DNA of 64,000 nt from Bacteroidota bacterium (GCA_030148165.1 JASBTZ010000007.1:576256-640255); one strand, 5' to 3'. Shown: positions 28,755 through 38,984, numbered from the stretch's first letter. Notes: generated by a model not told the origin, from the letters alone. Numbers and translations: made by a program.

Positions 28755-29462
28755 ATGGGACAAAAGACAAATCCAATAGGAAATAGATTAGGTTTCATCA
28801 AAGGATGGGATTCTAATTGGTATGGAGGAAGCGACTATAAAGATAAGATCGTTGAAGACGATAAGATCCGTCGTTACCTGAACGCTCGTTTATCTAGAGC
28901 AAGTATTGCCAAGATCATCATTGAAAGAACGTTAAAGTTGGTTACCGTTACTATCCATACTGCACGTCCAGGGGTGATCATTGGTAAAGGTGGTCAGGAA
29001 GTCGATAAGCTGAAAGAAGAGCTAAAGAAGTTGACGAAGAAAGAGATCCAGATCAACATATTCGAGGTAAAACGTCCTGAATTGGATGCTCGATTGGTTG
29101 CTGATGGTATCGCACGTCAGATCGAAGCTCGTATCTCTTTCCGTAGAGCGATCAAAATGGCTATCGCGAGTACAATGCGTATGGGAGCTGAAGGAATCAA
29201 AGTAAAGATTTCCGGACGTTTAAATGGCGCAGAGATGGCTCGTTCAGAGATGTACAAAGATGGACGTACGCCGTTACATACGTTCAGAGCTGACATTGAC
29301 TATGCACTAGCTGAAGCGCATACGACTTACGGTCGTATCGGGATCAAGGTGTGGATCTGTAAAGGTGAAGTGTATGGTAAGCGTGATCTTTCTCCTAATG
29401 TAGGAGCTTCTTCTGGCAAAGGAGGAAGAAAACCAGGAGGAAAGAGAAGACCTAAGAAGTAA
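28755..29462 (+). CDS. rpsC: 30S ribosomal protein S3
   Basis: 235 residues with the KH domain ([20 protein letters not shown]) and a C-terminal domain ending in a basic Gly-Lys-rich tail. Shapes the mRNA entry channel. rplP starts 34 bases later, the longest spacer up to this point. Confidence 0.99.
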   Translation: MGQKTNPIGNRLGFIKGWDSNWYGGSDYKDKIVEDDKIRRYLNARLSRASIAKIIIERTLKLVTVTIHTARPGVIIGKGGQEVDKLKEELKKLTKKEIQINIFEVKRPELDARLVADGIARQIEARISFRRAIKMAIASTMRMGAEGIKVKISGRLNGAEMARSEMYKDGRTPLHTFRADIDYALAEAHTTYGRIGIKVWICKGEVYGKRDLSPNVGASSGKGGRKPGGKRRPKK

Positions 29463-29496
29463 AAATATCTTCAATTGAAGACTAAATTTTAAAGAA

Positions 29497-29940
29497 ATGT
29501 TATCACCAAAAAGAACCAAATTTAGAAAAGCTCAGAAAGGCAGAAACAGAGGTCTTGCTCACCGAGGAAGTACTATTGATTTCGGTACGTTTGCTTTGAA
29601 ATCTTTGGAGCCAGGATGGCTGACTTCTCGTCAAATCGAAGCTGCACGTATCGCTGTAACACGTTACATGAAGCGTGAAGGAAAGGTATGGATCCGAGTA
29701 TTCCCGGACAAGCCGGTTACTTCGAAGCCAGCTGAGGTACGTATGGGTAAAGGTAAAGGTGCTCCAAGCCACTGGGTAGCAGTTGTAAGACCAGGTCGTA
29801 TTTTGTTCGAAGCTGATGGAGTTGATCTTGAAACAGCGAAAGAAGCAATGCGTCTGGCTGCACAAAAATTACCGGTGAAATGTAAGTTCATTGTTCGCTA
29901 TGATTATATGGCACAAGGAAAATTTGCAACTGGAAAATAA
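29497..29940 (+). CDS. rplP: 50S ribosomal protein L16
   Basis: 147 residues, beginning [19 protein letters not shown], the usual start. [20 protein letters not shown] matches the A-site-facing loop. An antisense open frame covers much of this gene but shows no family resemblance. Confidence 0.99.
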   Translation: MLSPKRTKFRKAQKGRNRGLAHRGSTIDFGTFALKSLEPGWLTSRQIEAARIAVTRYMKREGKVWIRVFPDKPVTSKPAEVRMGKGKGAPSHWVAVVRPGRILFEADGVDLETAKEAMRLAAQKLPVKCKFIVRYDYMAQGKFATGK

Positions 29941-29947
29941 TTGAATT

Positions 29948-30145
29948 ATGAAGCAGCAAGAGATCACAAAAATGTCAATTGAAGATTTGAAAGATCAAAT
30001 CGCTAATACTTCTGAACAGTTGGCAAAAATGAAATTGGCGCACAAGGTGGCTCCAATGGAAAATCCGGTTCAGATACGAAATGTGCGTAGAACGATCGCC
30101 AGATTGAAAACTGAATTGAATAATCGTGAATTACAAGCACAATAG
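29948..30145 (+). CDS. rpmC: 50S ribosomal protein L29
   Basis: 65 residues forming the helical hairpin near the tunnel exit. LKDQIANTSEQLAKMKLAHK and QIRNVRRTIARLKTE fit the family. It follows rplP by seven bases. Confidence 0.97.
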   Translation: MKQQEITKMSIEDLKDQIANTSEQLAKMKLAHKVAPMENPVQIRNVRRTIARLKTELNNRELQAQ

Positions 30146-30172
30146 CTTGACTAATTAGAAACTAAGCTTGAA

Positions 30173-30430
30173 ATGGAAAAGCGAAATTTAAGAAAAGAAC
30201 GTATCGGGATCGTAACCAGCGACAAAATGCAGAAATCAATTGTGGTGACTGTTGAGCGTCGAGTGAAGCATCCTATGTATGGTAAGTTCGTTAAGAAGTC
30301 TACTAAGTTCGTCGCGCATGATGAAAATGATGATTGCAATATCGGCGATAAAGTAAAAATCATGGAAACTCGACCAATGTCGAAATCCAAGAATTGGAGA
30401 TTAGTAGAAATTATAGAACGAGCTAAATAA
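30173..30430 (+). CDS. rpsQ: 30S ribosomal protein S17
   Basis: 85 residues; OB-fold 16S-binding protein. [20 protein letters not shown] and [20 protein letters not shown] are the typical segments. Confidence 0.98.
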   Translation: MEKRNLRKERIGIVTSDKMQKSIVVTVERRVKHPMYGKFVKKSTKFVAHDENDDCNIGDKVKIMETRPMSKSKNWRLVEIIERAK

Positions 30431-30439
30431 TTTTTAGTA

Positions 30440-30808
30440 ATGATACAGAGTGAATCAAGACTTAAGGTAGCAGATAACTCCGGAGCAAAGGAGGTGTTGT
30501 GTATCCGCGTACTAGGTGGTACGAAGAGACGCTATGCTTCGATCGGAGATAAGATCGTAGTTACTGTTAAGAGTGCAATGCCCTCTGGAGCTGTCAAAAA
30601 AGGATCAGTTGCCACGGCTGTAGTAGTTAGAACAAAGAAAGAAGTACGTCGTCCAGACGGTTCTTACATTCGTTTTGATGATAATGCTTGCGTTCTATTG
30701 AACCAGGCAGGCGAGATGAGAGGAACACGTATTTTCGGACCGGTTGCTCGAGAGCTGAGAGATAACGATTTTATGAAGATCGTATCACTTGCTCCTGAGG
30801 TACTTTAA
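30440..30808 (+). CDS. rplN: 50S ribosomal protein L14
   Basis: 122 residues, full length, starting [20 protein letters not shown]. Forms bridges with 16S rRNA. First gene of the classical spc section. Confidence 0.99.
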   Translation: MIQSESRLKVADNSGAKEVLCIRVLGGTKRRYASIGDKIVVTVKSAMPSGAVKKGSVATAVVVRTKKEVRRPDGSYIRFDDNACVLLNQAGEMRGTRIFGPVARELRDNDFMKIVSLAPEVL

Positions 30809-30813
30809 AATGA

Positions 30814-31140
30814 ATGGAAGTTATGCAACAGAAATTACACATTAAAGTAGGAGACACCGTGAAGGTAATCACTGGTGAATCGAACGGTCAGGAAGGTAAA
30901 GTCCTTTCTGTCGATAGAAAGAAAATGAGAGCATTGGTTGAAGGTGTTAACATCGTTAAGAAACACAATAAGCCAAGTGCTTCAGATCCACAAGGTGGAA
31001 TCGTTGAGAGGGAAGCTTCGATACACGTTTCAAACCTTATGATTGTTCACAAAGGTGAGGCGACTCGAATTGGTCGTAAACCGAACAAGGATGGAAAATT
31101 AGTACGTTATTCAAAAAAGTCAGGGGAGGAGATTAAGTAA
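30814..31140 (+). CDS. rplX: 50S ribosomal protein L24
   Basis: 108 residues with a KOW motif ([20 protein letters not shown]). An in-frame ATG at 30823 would give a start (MQQKLHIK) closer to typical relatives, so the first three residues are uncertain. The stop shares TAATG with rplE. Confidence 0.97.
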   Translation: MEVMQQKLHIKVGDTVKVITGESNGQEGKVLSVDRKKMRALVEGVNIVKKHNKPSASDPQGGIVEREASIHVSNLMIVHKGEATRIGRKPNKDGKLVRYSKKSGEEIK

Positions 31141-31688
31141 TGAGTTATACACCAAGACTTCGAGAAAAGTATAGTGCGGAGATCATTCCGGCACTTACTG
31201 AAAAGTTTGGGTACAAGTCCAAGATGGAAGTACCAAAGCTTACAAAGATTGTAATTAGCCAGGGTATCGGAGATGCCGTAGCTGACAAGAAGCTAGTCGA
31301 TAATGCAGTGGAAGATCTTTCGCGCATTGCAGGTCAGCGAGCTGTTGCTACCATTTCTAAGAAAGACATCTCAAACTTCAAATTGAGAAAAGGGATGCCG
31401 ATCGGTACGAAGGTAACATTAAGGGGAGACCGCATGTTTGAGTTCTTAGATAGATTGCTATCTATTGCGCTTCCAAGAACAAGAGACTTCAGAGGAATTA
31501 ATCCGAAAGGTTTCGATGGAAGAGGAAACTTCAACATGGGTGTGAAAGAACACATCATTTTCCCTGAAATTGATATTGATAAAGTGAATCGCATTATGGG
31601 TATGGACATCACACTTGTAACAACAGCAAATAGTGATGACGAAGGCAGAGCCTTGCTCGATGCATTTGGATTCCCATTCAAAAAATAA
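31140..31688 (+). CDS. rplE: 50S ribosomal protein L5
   Basis: 182 residues; binds 5S rRNA and contacts P-site tRNA. Starts [20 protein letters not shown] after the Met, with [17 protein letters not shown] in the conserved loop. Coupled to rplX by TAATG. Confidence 0.99.
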   Translation: MSYTPRLREKYSAEIIPALTEKFGYKSKMEVPKLTKIVISQGIGDAVADKKLVDNAVEDLSRIAGQRAVATISKKDISNFKLRKGMPIGTKVTLRGDRMFEFLDRLLSIALPRTRDFRGINPKGFDGRGNFNMGVKEHIIFPEIDIDKVNRIMGMDITLVTTANSDDEGRALLDAFGFPFKK

Positions 31689-31694
31689 AAAGAA

Positions 31695-32009
31695 ATGGCA
31701 AAAGAATCAATGAAAGCGCGTGAGCGCAAAAGAGAAAAACTAGCAGCCCGTTATGCAGAAAGGCGTGCTGAGTTGACGAAGATTTTGAAATCGTCTGACG
31801 ACTCAGAAGAAATGCAGGAAGCAAAGTGGGAAGCTATGATGAAGCTTCAGAAACTTCCGGCAAACTCATCTAAAGTGAGAGTTCACAACAGATGTGGTTT
31901 AACTGGTAGACCAAGAGGGTACATGCGTCAGTTTGGTATTTCAAGGGTGACATTCCGAGAAATGGCATTGGACGGAAAGATCCCGGGTGTTAAAAAAGCA
32001 AGTTGGTAA
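31695..32009 (+). CDS. rpsN: 30S ribosomal protein S14, zinc-independent type
   Basis: 104 residues, the long form lacking the CxxC zinc ribbon; the only cysteine is in [18 protein letters not shown] 61-base gap with an inverted repeat follows before rpsH. Confidence 0.98.
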   Translation: MAKESMKARERKREKLAARYAERRAELTKILKSSDDSEEMQEAKWEAMMKLQKLPANSSKVRVHNRCGLTGRPRGYMRQFGISRVTFREMALDGKIPGVKKASW

Positions 32010-32027
32010 AATTATAAACTGGTCTCA

Positions 32028-32051
32028 GGTTCAATAAGTGTATTGAAAACC
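32028..32051 (+). promoter_or_regulatory. Hairpin in the rpsN-rpsH gap
   Basis: GGTTCAATA (32028-32036) pairs TATTGAA plus CC (32041-32051) around the loop AGTG, with a two-base AA bulge. It lies 20 bases before the rpsH start codon in an unusually long spacer. It could be an S8-type control site or an mRNA processing site; which is inference. Confidence 0.5.
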
Positions 32052-32070
32052 GTTACCGCAATTTTTAAAT

Positions 32071-32469
32071 ATGAATACAGATCCAATAGCAGATTATCTT
32101 ACTCGAATTCGTAACGCGAGTTCAGCTAGGAAGAAGATCGTTGAGATCCCGGGTTCGAATGTGAAAAGAGCAATGACTCAAATTCTTTTCGATCAGGGTT
32201 ATATCACCGATTTCAAATTCGAGGATGATAACAAACAAGGAAAGATCAAGATCGCGTTGAAATACAATGATTCAACGAAATTACCTGCAATTACAAAATT
32301 GCAACGTATATCAAGCCCTGGTTTGAGAAAGTATACCAGTGCTTCAGATATGCCACGTGTATTGAATGGTCTTGGAATAGCTATCGTGTCAACATCTAAA
32401 GGTGTTGTCACAGGTAAACAAGCACAAAAAGAAAACGTAGGAGGAGAAATTCTTTGCTACGTGTATTAA
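32071..32469 (+). CDS. rpsH: 30S ribosomal protein S8
   Basis: 132 residues; 16S helix 21 binding protein and, in Escherichia coli, the spc operon repressor. Starts with DPIADYLTRIRNA, and the C-terminal GGEILCYVY is typical. Confidence 0.99.
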   Translation: MNTDPIADYLTRIRNASSARKKIVEIPGSNVKRAMTQILFDQGYITDFKFEDDNKQGKIKIALKYNDSTKLPAITKLQRISSPGLRKYTSASDMPRVLNGLGIAIVSTSKGVVTGKQAQKENVGGEILCYVY

Positions 32470-32491
32470 AACTTATAATAAGTAGAGTAAA

Positions 32492-33049
32492 ATGTCAAGG
32501 ATAGGTAAATCCCCAGTAACAATCCCGAGTGGAGTAGAAGTGAAAGTTGACGGTAACGTAGTTACTGTTAAAGGTCCGAAGGGTGAGCTTACACAAGAAT
32601 TGGATTCTTGTGTTGAGATGAACATCGATGGAGACACAATAACTTTCACCCGCGAATCAGATGCACCGGATCATCGCTCTAAGCATGGTCTGTACCGTTC
32701 ACTAGTGAACAATATGGTAATTGGTGTTTCGGAAGGGTTCAAGAAGGAATTGGAAGTGGTAGGTGTAGGATTCCGTGCAAACACTCAAGGCCAGCGCCTT
32801 GAACTTGCACTTGGTTATTCACACCCCGTTGTAATCGAATTCCCTTCAGAAATTAAGGTATCTACTGTGTCAGAAAAAGGACAGGCGCCAGTTGTAACAT
32901 TGGAGTCACACGACAAACAACTTGTCGGTCAGGCAGCTGCCAAAATTCGTTCCCTAAGAAAACCAGAACCATATAAAGGTAAAGGAATCAGATTCAAAGG
33001 TGAGCAAATTAGAAGAAAGGCTGGTAAATCAGCTGCAGCAGCTAAATAA
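32492..33049 (+). CDS. rplF: 50S ribosomal protein L6
   Basis: 185 residues with two repeats of the L6 fold; RKPEPYKGKGIRFKGEQIRR near the C-terminus is the signature. Located near the GTPase-associated centre. Confidence 0.99.
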   Translation: MSRIGKSPVTIPSGVEVKVDGNVVTVKGPKGELTQELDSCVEMNIDGDTITFTRESDAPDHRSKHGLYRSLVNNMVIGVSEGFKKELEVVGVGFRANTQGQRLELALGYSHPVVIEFPSEIKVSTVSEKGQAPVVTLESHDKQLVGQAAAKIRSLRKPEPYKGKGIRFKGEQIRRKAGKSAAAAK

Positions 33050-33068
33050 TCATTAGATATCAAAAGTT

Positions 33069-33422
33069 ATGGCATTTAGTAAATTAAAAAGAAGAGCAAA
33101 GATCAAAAGAAGAATCCGTAAGAACATTACCGGAACTTCAAGTACACCTCGTTTGTCTGTTTACAGAAGTAACAAACAGATCTATGCGCAGCTAATCGAT
33201 GATTCTACAGGAACAACTATTGCTTCTGCGGGAACATTAAACAATAAAGCTGCAACGAAAGGAACAAAGATCGAGCAAGCAGCGGTTATCGGTAAAGAGA
33301 TCGCTGAAAAAGCAAAAAAGGCCGGAATCGAATCAGTTGTTTTTGACAGAAACGGTTATTTGTATCACGGTAGAGTTAAATCACTAGCTGACTCAGCAAG
33401 AGAAGGCGGACTAAAATTTTAA
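33069..33422 (+). CDS. rplR: 50S ribosomal protein L18
   Basis: 117 residues; 5S rRNA-binding protein. [20 protein letters not shown] and [20 protein letters not shown] match the family. rpsE starts two bases after its stop. Confidence 0.99.
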   Translation: MAFSKLKRRAKIKRRIRKNITGTSSTPRLSVYRSNKQIYAQLIDDSTGTTIASAGTLNNKAATKGTKIEQAAVIGKEIAEKAKKAGIESVVFDRNGYLYHGRVKSLADSAREGGLKF

Positions 33423-33424
33423 TA

Positions 33425-33940
33425 ATGGCACAAGAAGTAAAAAGAGTAAAATCTGCAGATATCGAGCTTAAAGACAAGCTTGTTGCCGTAAACCGAGTAA
33501 CGAAGGTTACTAAAGGTGGACGTACATTCAGCTTCTCCGCTATTGTTGTAGTTGGTGATGAAAACGGAATCGTAGGTCACGGTTTAGGAAAAGCAAAAGA
33601 AGTAACGGAGGCTATATCGAAAGGAATCGATGACGCGAAGAAGAATTTGATTCGTGTTCCGATCCTTCACGGTACTGTACCTCACGTACAGAAAGGTAAA
33701 TTCAGTGGAGCTAGAGTTTTGTTGCGTCCTGCTTCTGAAGGTACAGGAGTTATCGCCGGTGGTGCGATGCGTGCTGTATTGGAGAGTGTAGGTGTACATA
33801 ATGTACTGGCAAAATCTCAAGGATCGTCTAACCCTCACAATGTGGTTAAAGCAACGATCGACGCACTTTCTCAAATGAGAGATGCAGTTGCAGTTGCTAA
33901 GCAAAGAGGAGTGACTCTTGAACAAGTGTTTAACGGTTAA
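33425..33940 (+). CDS. rpsE: 30S ribosomal protein S5
   Basis: 171 residues; decoding-fidelity protein. [20 protein letters not shown] and [20 protein letters not shown] are the family motifs. Confidence 0.99.
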   Translation: MAQEVKRVKSADIELKDKLVAVNRVTKVTKGGRTFSFSAIVVVGDENGIVGHGLGKAKEVTEAISKGIDDAKKNLIRVPILHGTVPHVQKGKFSGARVLLRPASEGTGVIAGGAMRAVLESVGVHNVLAKSQGSSNPHNVVKATIDALSQMRDAVAVAKQRGVTLEQVFNG

Positions 33941-33951
33941 AAAGAGGAATC

Positions 33952-34128
33952 ATGGCGAAAATTAAGATTAAGCAAGTAAGAAGTGCGATCAATCGTACTG
34001 CGCGTCAAAAGGCGACTATCAAAGCTCTAGGGTTATCGAAGTTGAATCAGACAGTAGAACACGAAGCAACTCCGCAAATCCTCGGTATGGTTAAAAAAGT
34101 TCAGCACCTGGTTGAGGTTGTTGAATAA
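33952..34128 (+). CDS. rpmD: 50S ribosomal protein L30
   Basis: 58 residues from ATG at 33952 to TAA at 34126-34128. IKIKQVRSAINRTARQKATI followed by LGLSKLNQTVEH is diagnostic of L30. It fills the gap between rpsE (11 bases away) and rplO (20 bases away), exactly where spc operons carry it. Confidence 0.98.
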   Translation: MAKIKIKQVRSAINRTARQKATIKALGLSKLNQTVEHEATPQILGMVKKVQHLVEVVE

Positions 34129-34148
34129 ACATTTAAAAGCGAGAAGAA

Positions 34149-34595
34149 ATGAATTTACATAATTTAACTCCTGCAAAAGGATCAACTAAAAACAGAAAGC
34201 GAATCGCTCGTGGCCAGGGATCTGGTCGTGGTGGAACCTCTACGCGTGGACACAAAGGAGCGAAATCAAGATCTGGATATTCAAAGAAAGTTGGATTTGA
34301 AGGTGGTCAAATGCCGCTTCAAAGACGTGTTCCTAAATTCGGATTTAAAAACATCAATCGCGTTGAATACAAGGCGATCAATTTGGATATTATTCAATCA
34401 TTGATCGATCGTAAAAAGGTGAAGGAAATTACTCCTGAGATCCTTAAAGAAAACGGTCTTGTAGGAAATAACGAATTGGTTAAGATTTTAGGAAGAGGCG
34501 AATTAAACAAAAAGATTAATGTTTCGGCTCACAAGTTTTCGGCTACCGCTAAGGCAGCAATCGAGGAACAAGGTGGGAATTGTACAGAAATCTAG
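34149..34595 (+). CDS. rplO: 50S ribosomal protein L15
   Basis: 148 residues: a basic Gly-rich N-terminal extension (KRIARGQGSGRGGTSTRG) and a globular C-terminal domain with SAHKFSATAKAAIEEQGG. It ends 25 bases before secY, where a TAACTTTG box follows its stop codon. Confidence 0.99.
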   Translation: MNLHNLTPAKGSTKNRKRIARGQGSGRGGTSTRGHKGAKSRSGYSKKVGFEGGQMPLQRRVPKFGFKNINRVEYKAINLDIIQSLIDRKKVKEITPEILKENGLVGNNELVKILGRGELNKKINVSAHKFSATAKAAIEEQGGNCTEI

Positions 34596-34596
34596 T

Positions 34597-34604
34597 TAAC
34601 TTTG
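34597..34604 (+). promoter_or_regulatory. Candidate internal promoter element before secY
   Basis: TAACTTTG fits TAnnTTTG and lies exactly 16 bases before the secY ATG. The same box at the same distance occurs before carA and hutU. No TTG at the 19-base distance, so activity is uncertain. Confidence 0.4.
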
Positions 34605-34620
34605 CCAACATTTTTGACGA

Positions 34621-35955
34621 ATGAAGAAATTTATTGAAAATATAAAGAACATCTGGAAGGTCGAAGAGCTTCGCAAAAGGATCATTTTGACCCTTAGCCT
34701 GATCTTGATCTACAGAATTGGTTCCTTTATTATTCTGCCAGGTGTAGATTACACCGCATTGGTTAGAGCGCAGGAGAGTGGTGATCAAAATATGTTGGAG
34801 ACACTTCTTTCTTTGTTCTCCGGTGGTGGGTTTACAAATGCATCAATAATGGCCTTGGGTATAATGCCTTATATCTCGGCATCCATTATTATGCAGTTAC
34901 TAGGAATGGCTGTACCTGCAGTTCAGAAATTGCAGCAGGAAGGTGAATCCGGTCGTAAGCAGATTAATAACTACACAAGAATTCTAACGATCATTATCTG
35001 TGCGTTGCAGGCACCAAGCTACCTGGCTCTTTATGTAGAGAGTAAAGGGGCATTACCTGCTGACGCTGGTACTTTATGGTGGGCGCAATCAATTATTGTC
35101 ATGGTGGCAGGAGCAATGTTTGCAGTTTGGCTGGGTGAGCGTATTACAGACAAGGGCGTAGGAAACGGGATATCATTATTGATTACCGTAGGAATTCTTG
35201 CTCGTCTTCCTGAAGCATTTATGGCTGAATTCAGCTTCTCTGCACAAACAGGTAATTTGATCAAGATCGTTCTTGAGATCTTCATGTTCATGGTGGTTGT
35301 ACTGGGAACAGTATTAATTGTGCAGGGAGTCAGGAAGGTGCCTCTAAATACGGCCAAGCGAGTTGTTGGTGGAAGAAATGCAACCGAACAAGGTGCGAGA
35401 AGCTATCTTCCAATTAAAGTGAATGCATCAGGTGTAATGCCGATCATTTTCGCTCAGGCTATTATGACGGTTCCGATCATGATTTTTACCGGGAGTGAAG
35501 GTGGTTTTATGGCTAATGTCTTTGGAGACATCTACGGCTTTGGATATAACATAGCACTTGCCTTGTTGATTATCATATTTACGTATTTCTATACGGCGAT
35601 TATGATCAATCCTCGTAAGATAGCAGATGACCTGAAGAGAAGTGGCGGATTTATTCCTGGCATAAGACCAGGCGAAGATACGGCGAATTACATCGATTCA
35701 CTTGTTTCGAGAATTACCTTTCCAGGATCACTTTTCCTTGCATTCGTTGCGATTATTCCGGCGATAGCAAAACTAGCGGGAGTGAACGATGCGTTCGCAA
35801 TGTTCTTCGGAGGCACATCACTATTGATTATGGTTGGTGTTGTTCTGGATACACTTCAGCAGATAGAATCGTACCTGTTAAATCGTCACATGGATGGATT
35901 AATGGAAGGTACAAGAGTGAAAGGAAGAAGAACTCAGGAATTATCAGGAATGTAA
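34621..35955 (+). CDS. secY: Protein translocase subunit SecY
   Basis: 444 residues with ten transmembrane segments; the central channel of the Sec translocon. [15 protein letters not shown] and [17 protein letters not shown] are family motifs, and [20 protein letters not shown] is the cytosolic loop that meets SecA and the ribosome. Position between L15 and IF-1 is classical. Confidence 0.99.
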   Translation: MKKFIENIKNIWKVEELRKRIILTLSLILIYRIGSFIILPGVDYTALVRAQESGDQNMLETLLSLFSGGGFTNASIMALGIMPYISASIIMQLLGMAVPAVQKLQQEGESGRKQINNYTRILTIIICALQAPSYLALYVESKGALPADAGTLWWAQSIIVMVAGAMFAVWLGERITDKGVGNGISLLITVGILARLPEAFMAEFSFSAQTGNLIKIVLEIFMFMVVVLGTVLIVQGVRKVPLNTAKRVVGGRNATEQGARSYLPIKVNASGVMPIIFAQAIMTVPIMIFTGSEGGFMANVFGDIYGFGYNIALALLIIIFTYFYTAIMINPRKIADDLKRSGGFIPGIRPGEDTANYIDSLVSRITFPGSLFLAFVAIIPAIAKLAGVNDAFAMFFGGTSLLIMVGVVLDTLQQIESYLLNRHMDGLMEGTRVKGRRTQELSGM

Positions 35956-35959
35956 TTAT

Positions 35960-36178
35960 ATGGCTAAACAAGCATCAATAGAACAAGACGGCACGATCAT
36001 CGAAGCATTATCCAACGCAATGTTTAGAGTTGAGTTGGAAAATGGACACGTGATCACAGCTCATATCTCCGGAAAGATGAGGATGTATTACATCAAAATT
36101 CTACCGGGAGATAAAGTGAAAGTTGAAATGTCGCCTTATGATTTAACAAAAGGAAGAATAACATTTAGATACAAATAG
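35960..36178 (+). CDS. infA: Translation initiation factor IF-1
   Basis: 72 residues, exact family length. S1/OB fold with [20 protein letters not shown] and a C-terminal KGRITFRYK. Begins four bases after the secY stop. Confidence 0.99.
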   Translation: MAKQASIEQDGTIIEALSNAMFRVELENGHVITAHISGKMRMYYIKILPGDKVKVEMSPYDLTKGRITFRYK

Positions 36179-36184
36179 AAGCTT

Positions 36185-36240
36185 AGATCGGGGGAGAACT
36201 CATCTCAGAAGTAATTCTTCGGAAGGGTGAGAACAAACCC
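36185..36240 (+). promoter_or_regulatory. Structured gap between infA and rpmJ
   Basis: CTCATC (36199-36204) can pair GGTGAG (36226-36231) around an inner GAAG-TAATT-CTTC hairpin (36208-36220). Alternatively GGGT (36225-36228) pairs ACCC (36237-36240). The two helices exclude each other. A 99-base spacer here is far longer than most in the operon. It may be a ribosomal protein leader controlling the alpha part. Confidence 0.4.
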
Positions 36241-36277
36241 ACCAAAGATCAAAAGTGGACGACTAAAGAACAAAAAG

Positions 36278-36394
36278 ATGAAAGTAAGAGCATCAGTAAA
36301 AAAACGATCAGCAGATTGCAAAATCGTAAAAAGAAAAGGAAGGGTTTACGTGATAAACAAAAAGAACCCAAAGTTTAAACAAAGACAAGGGTAA
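36278..36394 (+). CDS. rpmJ: 50S ribosomal protein L36, zinc-free type
   Basis: 38 residues, [20 protein letters not shown] through KFKQRQG. Only one of the four usual zinc ligands remains (Cys14), so it is the C-minus form known in Bacteroidota. rpsM starts 10 bases later. Confidence 0.97.
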   Translation: MKVRASVKKRSADCKIVKRKGRVYVINKKNPKFKQRQG

Positions 36395-36404
36395 AAATTA
36401 AAGT

Positions 36405-36770
36405 ATGGCACGTATAGCAGGTATAGATTTACCAAAGAACAAAAGAGGTGTAATCGGATTGACGTACATCTATGGTATCGGAAGAAGTACAGCTAAGAAG
36501 ATCTTAGATTCTGCCGGTGTTGATGAAAACATCAAGGTGCAGGATTGGGATGATAATCAGTTGTCAGCGATTCGTAACCAAATGAATGACATCAAGGTGG
36601 AAGGTGCACTTCGTTCAGAAGTACAACTTAACATCAAACGATTGATGGATATTGGTTGCAACAGAGGTATTCGCCACAGATCTGGTCTTCCACTTAGAGG
36701 ACAAAGAACTAAGAACAACTCTCGTACAAGAAAAGGTAGAAGAAAAACTGTTGCTAACAAGAAGAAATAA
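36405..36770 (+). CDS. rpsM: 30S ribosomal protein S13
   Basis: 121 residues; 30S head protein contacting P-site t[23 protein letters not shown] and [20 protein letters not shown] are the signatures. Confidence 0.99.
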   Translation: MARIAGIDLPKNKRGVIGLTYIYGIGRSTAKKILDSAGVDENIKVQDWDDNQLSAIRNQMNDIKVEGALRSEVQLNIKRLMDIGCNRGIRHRSGLPLRGQRTKNNSRTRKGRRKTVANKKK

Positions 36771-36807
36771 TTGTTAGTCAACTTGGACAATAAATAATAA
36801 AGAAAGA

Positions 36808-37191
36808 ATGGCAAAGTCTGCAAAAAAGAAGAAGAAAGTTAAAGTAGATGCTATTGGTGAAGCGCACATTAAAGCTACCTTCAACAATATCATTATTTCT
36901 TTGACTAACAACTCAGGTCAAGTAATATCTTGGGCCTCAGCTGGAAAGATGGGCTTCAGAGGTTCGAAAAAGAACACACCGTATGCTGCACAAGTTGCGG
37001 CTGAAGATGCGGCTCGTGAAGCACATGACTTCGGATTACGTAAAGTAAAAGTGTACGTTAAAGGGCCTGGAGCGGGTAGAGAATCTGCGATCAGAACACT
37101 TCATAACACGGGAATTGAAGTAACAGAAATCATTGATGTTACTCCATTACCGCACAATGGATGTCGTCCACCGAAAAGAAGAAGAGTATAA
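36808..37191 (+). CDS. rpsK: 30S ribosomal protein S11
   Basis: 127 residues; platform protein. [20 protein letters not shown] and [17 protein letters not shown] match the family. A 91-base structured gap follows. Confidence 0.99.
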   Translation: MAKSAKKKKKVKVDAIGEAHIKATFNNIIISLTNNSGQVISWASAGKMGFRGSKKNTPYAAQVAAEDAAREAHDFGLRKVKVYVKGPGAGRESAIRTLHNTGIEVTEIIDVTPLPHNGCRPPKRRRV

Positions 37192-37210
37192 TTTATATTT
37201 AATAACAAAG

Positions 37211-37262
37211 GGTGGCTGTTCACACAGCAAGATCATCGAAGGATAAGCCTTAATTCATGATC
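37211..37262 (+). promoter_or_regulatory. Structured gap between rpsK and rpsD
   Basis: First hairpin GCTGT-TCAC-ACAGC (37215-37228). Second, GATCAT (37231-37236) pairs ATGATC (37257-37262) around an inner AAGG-ATAAG-CCTT (37239-37251). The element opens with GGTGGCTG, which recurs at 39015 before rplQ. Located directly before rpsD, it is a candidate S4 autoregulatory site. Confidence 0.5.
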
Positions 37263-37282
37263 GCTCTTAAATAAAAAGAAAA

Positions 37283-37888
37283 ATGGCAAGATACAGAGGT
37301 CCCAAATCCCGAATTGCACGTCGATTCAGAGATCCGATCTTCGGACCTGACAAAGCGTTGGAAAGAAGGAGTTATGGTCCGGGACAACATGGACCAAACA
37401 AGAGACGTGGAAAGCAATCAGAATATGCTATCCAGTTAGGAGAAAAACAAAAAGCGAAGTATACCTATGGTATTCTTGAGCGCCAATTCGCGAACTTGTT
37501 CGATAAAGCGTCAAGAATGAAAGGTATTACAGGTGAGAACCTACTTCAACTTTGTGAATCAAGGTTAGACAATACCGTATTTCGTTTAGGAATTTCTCCA
37601 ACGCGAAGAGGTGCACGTCAATTGGTTGCTCATAAACACATTACAGTTAATGGTGAGGTGGTTAACATTCCATCATTTCATGTGAAAGTTGGAGATGTAG
37701 TAGGCGTAAGAGAGAAGTCGAAGTCACTTGAAGCTGTGACAAATTCACTCGCATCGAATACAAACACGTTTGACTGGTTAGATTGGAATCCATCAGCGAT
37801 GGAAGGAAAAATGGTAGCGGTTCCTAGCCGTGAAATGATTCCTGAAAACATCAAGGAGCAACTAATCGTCGAATTGTACTCTAAGTAA
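37283..37888 (+). CDS. rpsD: 30S ribosomal protein S4, zinc-free type
   Basis: 201 residues; 16S assembly initiator, and in other bacteria the alpha operon repressor. The N-terminus ([19 protein letters not shown]) has no cysteine cluster. The S4 RNA-binding domain is at about 90-155, with [20 protein letters not shown]. Confidence 0.99.
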   Translation: MARYRGPKSRIARRFRDPIFGPDKALERRSYGPGQHGPNKRRGKQSEYAIQLGEKQKAKYTYGILERQFANLFDKASRMKGITGENLLQLCESRLDNTVFRLGISPTRRGARQLVAHKHITVNGEVVNIPSFHVKVGDVVGVREKSKSLEAVTNSLASNTNTFDWLDWNPSAMEGKMVAVPSREMIPENIKEQLIVELYSK

Positions 37889-37912
37889 GAATAGTAATTA
37901 ATCATATTGGAA

Positions 37913-37966
37913 TCTGGCCAAAGGGTTTTATCGACCTTCTTCAATCTTTAAAACCGCGCAACCAGA
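37913..37966 (+). promoter_or_regulatory. Structured gap between rpsD and rpoA
   Basis: Nested inverted repeats: outer TCTGG (37913-37917) with CCAGA (37962-37966), inner GGTTTTA (37924-37930) with TAAAACC (37949-37955). An alternative AAGG (37921-37924) with CCTT (37935-37938) helix competes. This is a 103-base spacer. Confidence 0.45.
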
Positions 37967-37991
37967 GGACAATTAAAAAGAAGAAAAAGTA

Positions 37992-38984
37992 ATGGCAATT
38001 TTAGATTTTCAAAAACCGGATAAGGTAATAATGATCCAATCCGATGAGCATGAAGGACAGTTTGAATTCCGTCCTTTGGAACCGGGTTATGGTATCACAG
38101 TAGGAAACGCGTTAAGAAGAATTTTACTTTCATCATTAGAAGGATTTGCAATCGCATCTGTTCGAATCGATGGAGTAGATCATGAGTTCTCTACAATTAA
38201 AGGAGTAACGGAAGACGTAACAGAGATCATTTTGAACTTGAAGCAGGTTCGTTTCAAGCAGCAGATCGAAGGTACAGATTCAGAAACTGTAGTTGTATCG
38301 GTAAGTGGGCAAGATCAGCTTACAGCTGGTGATATCGGCAAATATACATCTGCATTTCAAGTGTTAAACCCGGACTTAGTGATCTGCAACATGGAGCCAA
38401 GTGTAAAATTGGAGGTTGAATTAAAGATCGTTAAAGGTCGTGGATACTATCCTGCAGAAGAAAATAAAGAGAGCGGAGTTGCTTTCGGAACAATCTTCAT
38501 GGATTCTATCTTCACACCAATCAAGAACGTTAAGTACGCAGTAGAAAACTATCGTGTTGAACAGAAAACAGATTACGAAAAATTGATTTTTGATATTACA
38601 ACAGATGGATCAATTCATCCAAAAGATGCCTTGAAAGAAGCAGCGAAGATTCTTATTCACCACTTCATGCTATTCTCAGATGAGAGAATTACGCTGGACA
38701 GCGAAGTTAAAGCGGAGACAGAAGAATTCGACGAAACTTCTCTTCATATGCGTCAACTATTGAAAACAAAGCTTGTTGATATGGATCTTTCCGTACGTGC
38801 ATTGAATTGTTTGAAGGCTGCAGATGTGGAAACATTGGGAGACCTTGTTTCATACAACAAGAATGATCTTTTGAAATTCAGAAACTTCGGTAAGAAGTCG
38901 TTAACAGAGTTGGAAGACTTGGTTGATAACAAAGGACTTTCATTCGGAATGAATGTTTCAAAATATAAACTAGATAAAGATTAG
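37992..38984 (+). CDS. rpoA: DNA-directed RNA polymerase subunit alpha
   Basis: 330 residues: N-terminal dimerisation domain ([20 protein letters not shown]) and C-terminal DNA- and activator-binding domain (about 250-325, with [19 protein letters not shown]). Located between S4 and L17 as usual. Confidence 0.99.
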   Translation: MAILDFQKPDKVIMIQSDEHEGQFEFRPLEPGYGITVGNALRRILLSSLEGFAIASVRIDGVDHEFSTIKGVTEDVTEIILNLKQVRFKQQIEGTDSETVVVSVSGQDQLTAGDIGKYTSAFQVLNPDLVICNMEPSVKLEVELKIVKGRGYYPAEENKESGVAFGTIFMDSIFTPIKNVKYAVENYRVEQKTDYEKLIFDITTDGSIHPKDALKEAAKILIHHFMLFSDERITLDSEVKAETEEFDETSLHMRQLLKTKLVDMDLSVRALNCLKAADVETLGDLVSYNKNDLLKFRNFGKKSLTELEDLVDNKGLSFGMNVSKYKLDKD

